Part shown: one piece after another, positions 5,640 through 6,206 of the stretch
How positions within the stretch are numbered: position 1 is the stretch's first letter
Layout of the letters: every line of letters begins with the position of its first letter
Assembly: GCA_014190175.1 (NCBI GenBank)
Contig: BJFZ01000068.1
Location: 1-6,206, forward strand
DNA length: 6,206 nucleotides
Direction of reading: 5' to 3'
Source of the DNA: Actinomycetes bacterium
Lineage (GTDB): Bacteria; Actinomycetota; Actinomycetes; Nanopelagicales; Nanopelagicaceae
Made by a program: the position numbers and the translations under genes
The notes under the pieces: model-generated
Seen by the model: the letters and a program-made list of their open reading frames with translations, nothing else
Database searches by the model: none
Told to the model about the DNA's origin: nothing

Positions 5640-6206
5640 ATGGTCCAACCGCCAACACTTCCATCACGAGAAGCAAGACTTGAGCTTTTGGATAAGGTCG
5701 GCAAGTCCTTGCTTGGTATGCCTTATAAGAGTTGGAATTTTGGCGATTCAACTGGCTTTGAAGGAATTCTTGATGCTGGACGATTGCTCAAAGATCCCCG
5801 CTATTTTGCATTTGCGGGAGGTTGGTTTCGCGCCTGGGCGAGTCGCCCAGAACCATTTAGGCCACTTGATTGCACTGCTCCTGGGGTTGCCATGGTTGAA
5901 TTCGCCCGCATAACTGGAAACCCAACAATCCTTGAGTCACTAAATAGGTTGGCTGCCTATTTAATGAGTCGATCTAAGAATCGAGGGATTTATGACACAT
6001 GGGAATCTCTATGTTTGATTTCACCATATGGAGGTGAGGAACTTCCGGAGGATGAAGCTCGGTGGCTTGCAAACCCTCCTGGAGGAACTTGTGTCGACTG
6101 TTTGCATTTTGATCCGCCATTCCTAACAGCACTGGGAAGTGAGACTGGCAATTTGGCGCTAATCAATTCGGGCGTTGAACAAGCACATGCATATATCGAT
6201 GCGCTG
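5640..6206 (+). CDS. GH88/GH105-like unsaturated uronyl hydrolase, N-terminal 189 residues, cut by window edge
   Basis: An open frame from ATG at 5640 reaches the window end without a stop. The visible part looks like the alpha/alpha six-hairpin fold of GH88/GH105 hydrolases, which remove an unsaturated uronic acid from the non-reducing end of short oligosaccharides left by polysaccharide lyases. Recognisable segments are WNFGDSTGFEGILDAGRLL (32-50), resembling the family's W.wGd.i.f.GLl.A..l, then DPRYFAF (52-58), LDCTAPG (76-82) with Asp77, and CVDCLHFDPPFLTALG (151-166), matching the family's VD.l....PFLa.LG. Asp77 and Asp153 are candidates for the two conserved acidic residues of the group. 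There is no signal peptide, so it probably works in the cytoplasm on imported sugar. The start is two bases after the SDR stop with only a weak AGG upstream, suggesting translational coupling. Full members have about 350-400 residues, so roughly half is missing. Another six-hairpin glycosidase remains possible. Confidence 0.6.
   Translation, partial: MVQPPTLPSREARLELLDKVGKSLLGMPYKSWNFGDSTGFEGILDAGRLLKDPRYFAFAGGWFRAWASRPEPFRPLDCTAPGVAMVEFARITGNPTILESLNRLAAYLMSRSKNRGIYDTWESLCLISPYGGEELPEDEARWLANPPGGTCVDCLHFDPPFLTALGSETGNLALINSGVEQAHAYIDAL

Noticed and set aside
5373..5913. Open frames opposite the SDR end and in an alternative frame of the glycosidase
   Set aside because: Both are shadows of frames with clear family motifs; they show no independent coding evidence.
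5941..5963. Inverted repeat TAAATAGG / CCTATTTA with a seven-base loop inside the glycosidase gene
   Set aside because: A short A/T-rich stem of this size is expected by chance in a window this long, and it lies within a conserved reading frame.

Overview
The window holds two divergent transcription units around a 290-base control region, and it reads as one carbohydrate uptake-and-use locus. The organism looks like a bacterium of moderate-to-low GC. GTG and TTG starts, strong purine-rich ribosome binding sites, tight gene packing and the general style of the proteins suggest a small-genome actinobacterium of the freshwater acI (Planktophila/Nanopelagicus) type. That placement is an inference from impression only; no rRNA or other marker gene is present.

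Left half, minus strand, in transcription order: a secreted sugar-binding protein (2546-3565), a two-domain sugar ABC ATPase (984-2519) and an RbsC-type permease (987 down to the window edge, almost complete). This is the standard order of a CUT2 (ribose/galactose/xylose-type) importer. The ATPase and permease overlap by four bases (ATGA). Two RNA hairpins lie between the binding protein and the ATPase. One spans the binding-protein stop codon. The other has a perfect 14-bp stem and a GCAA tetraloop, and lies inside the first codons of the ATPase.

Centre, 3566-3855: no convincing gene. It carries two near-identical LacI-family-type operators (GTCAAGCGTTTGAC and GTCAAGCGATTGAC) whose centres are exactly 52 bp apart. 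They sit almost symmetrically, 112 and 114 bases from the two divergent start codons. Each contains TTGAC half-sites that can act as -35 elements. The regulator gene is not in the window.

Right half, plus strand: an aldose-1-epimerase-like protein (3856-4836), a short-chain NAD(P)-dependent dehydrogenase (4855-5637) and the first 189 codons of a six-hairpin glycosidase resembling GH88/GH105 unsaturated-uronyl hydrolases (5640 to the edge). The gaps are 18 and 2 bases, so this is probably one operon. None of the three has a visible signal peptide.

Working model (inference): the importer brings in a small oligosaccharide, possibly one with an unsaturated uronic acid end. The cytoplasmic hydrolase cleaves it, the mutarotase interconverts the anomers of the released sugar, and the dehydrogenase oxidises or reduces a sugar intermediate. 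A LacI-type repressor shared by both units would induce them together. The families are ordinary; the points of interest are the paired operators, the hairpin in the ATPase leader, the altered ATPase motifs and the unassigned substrate.
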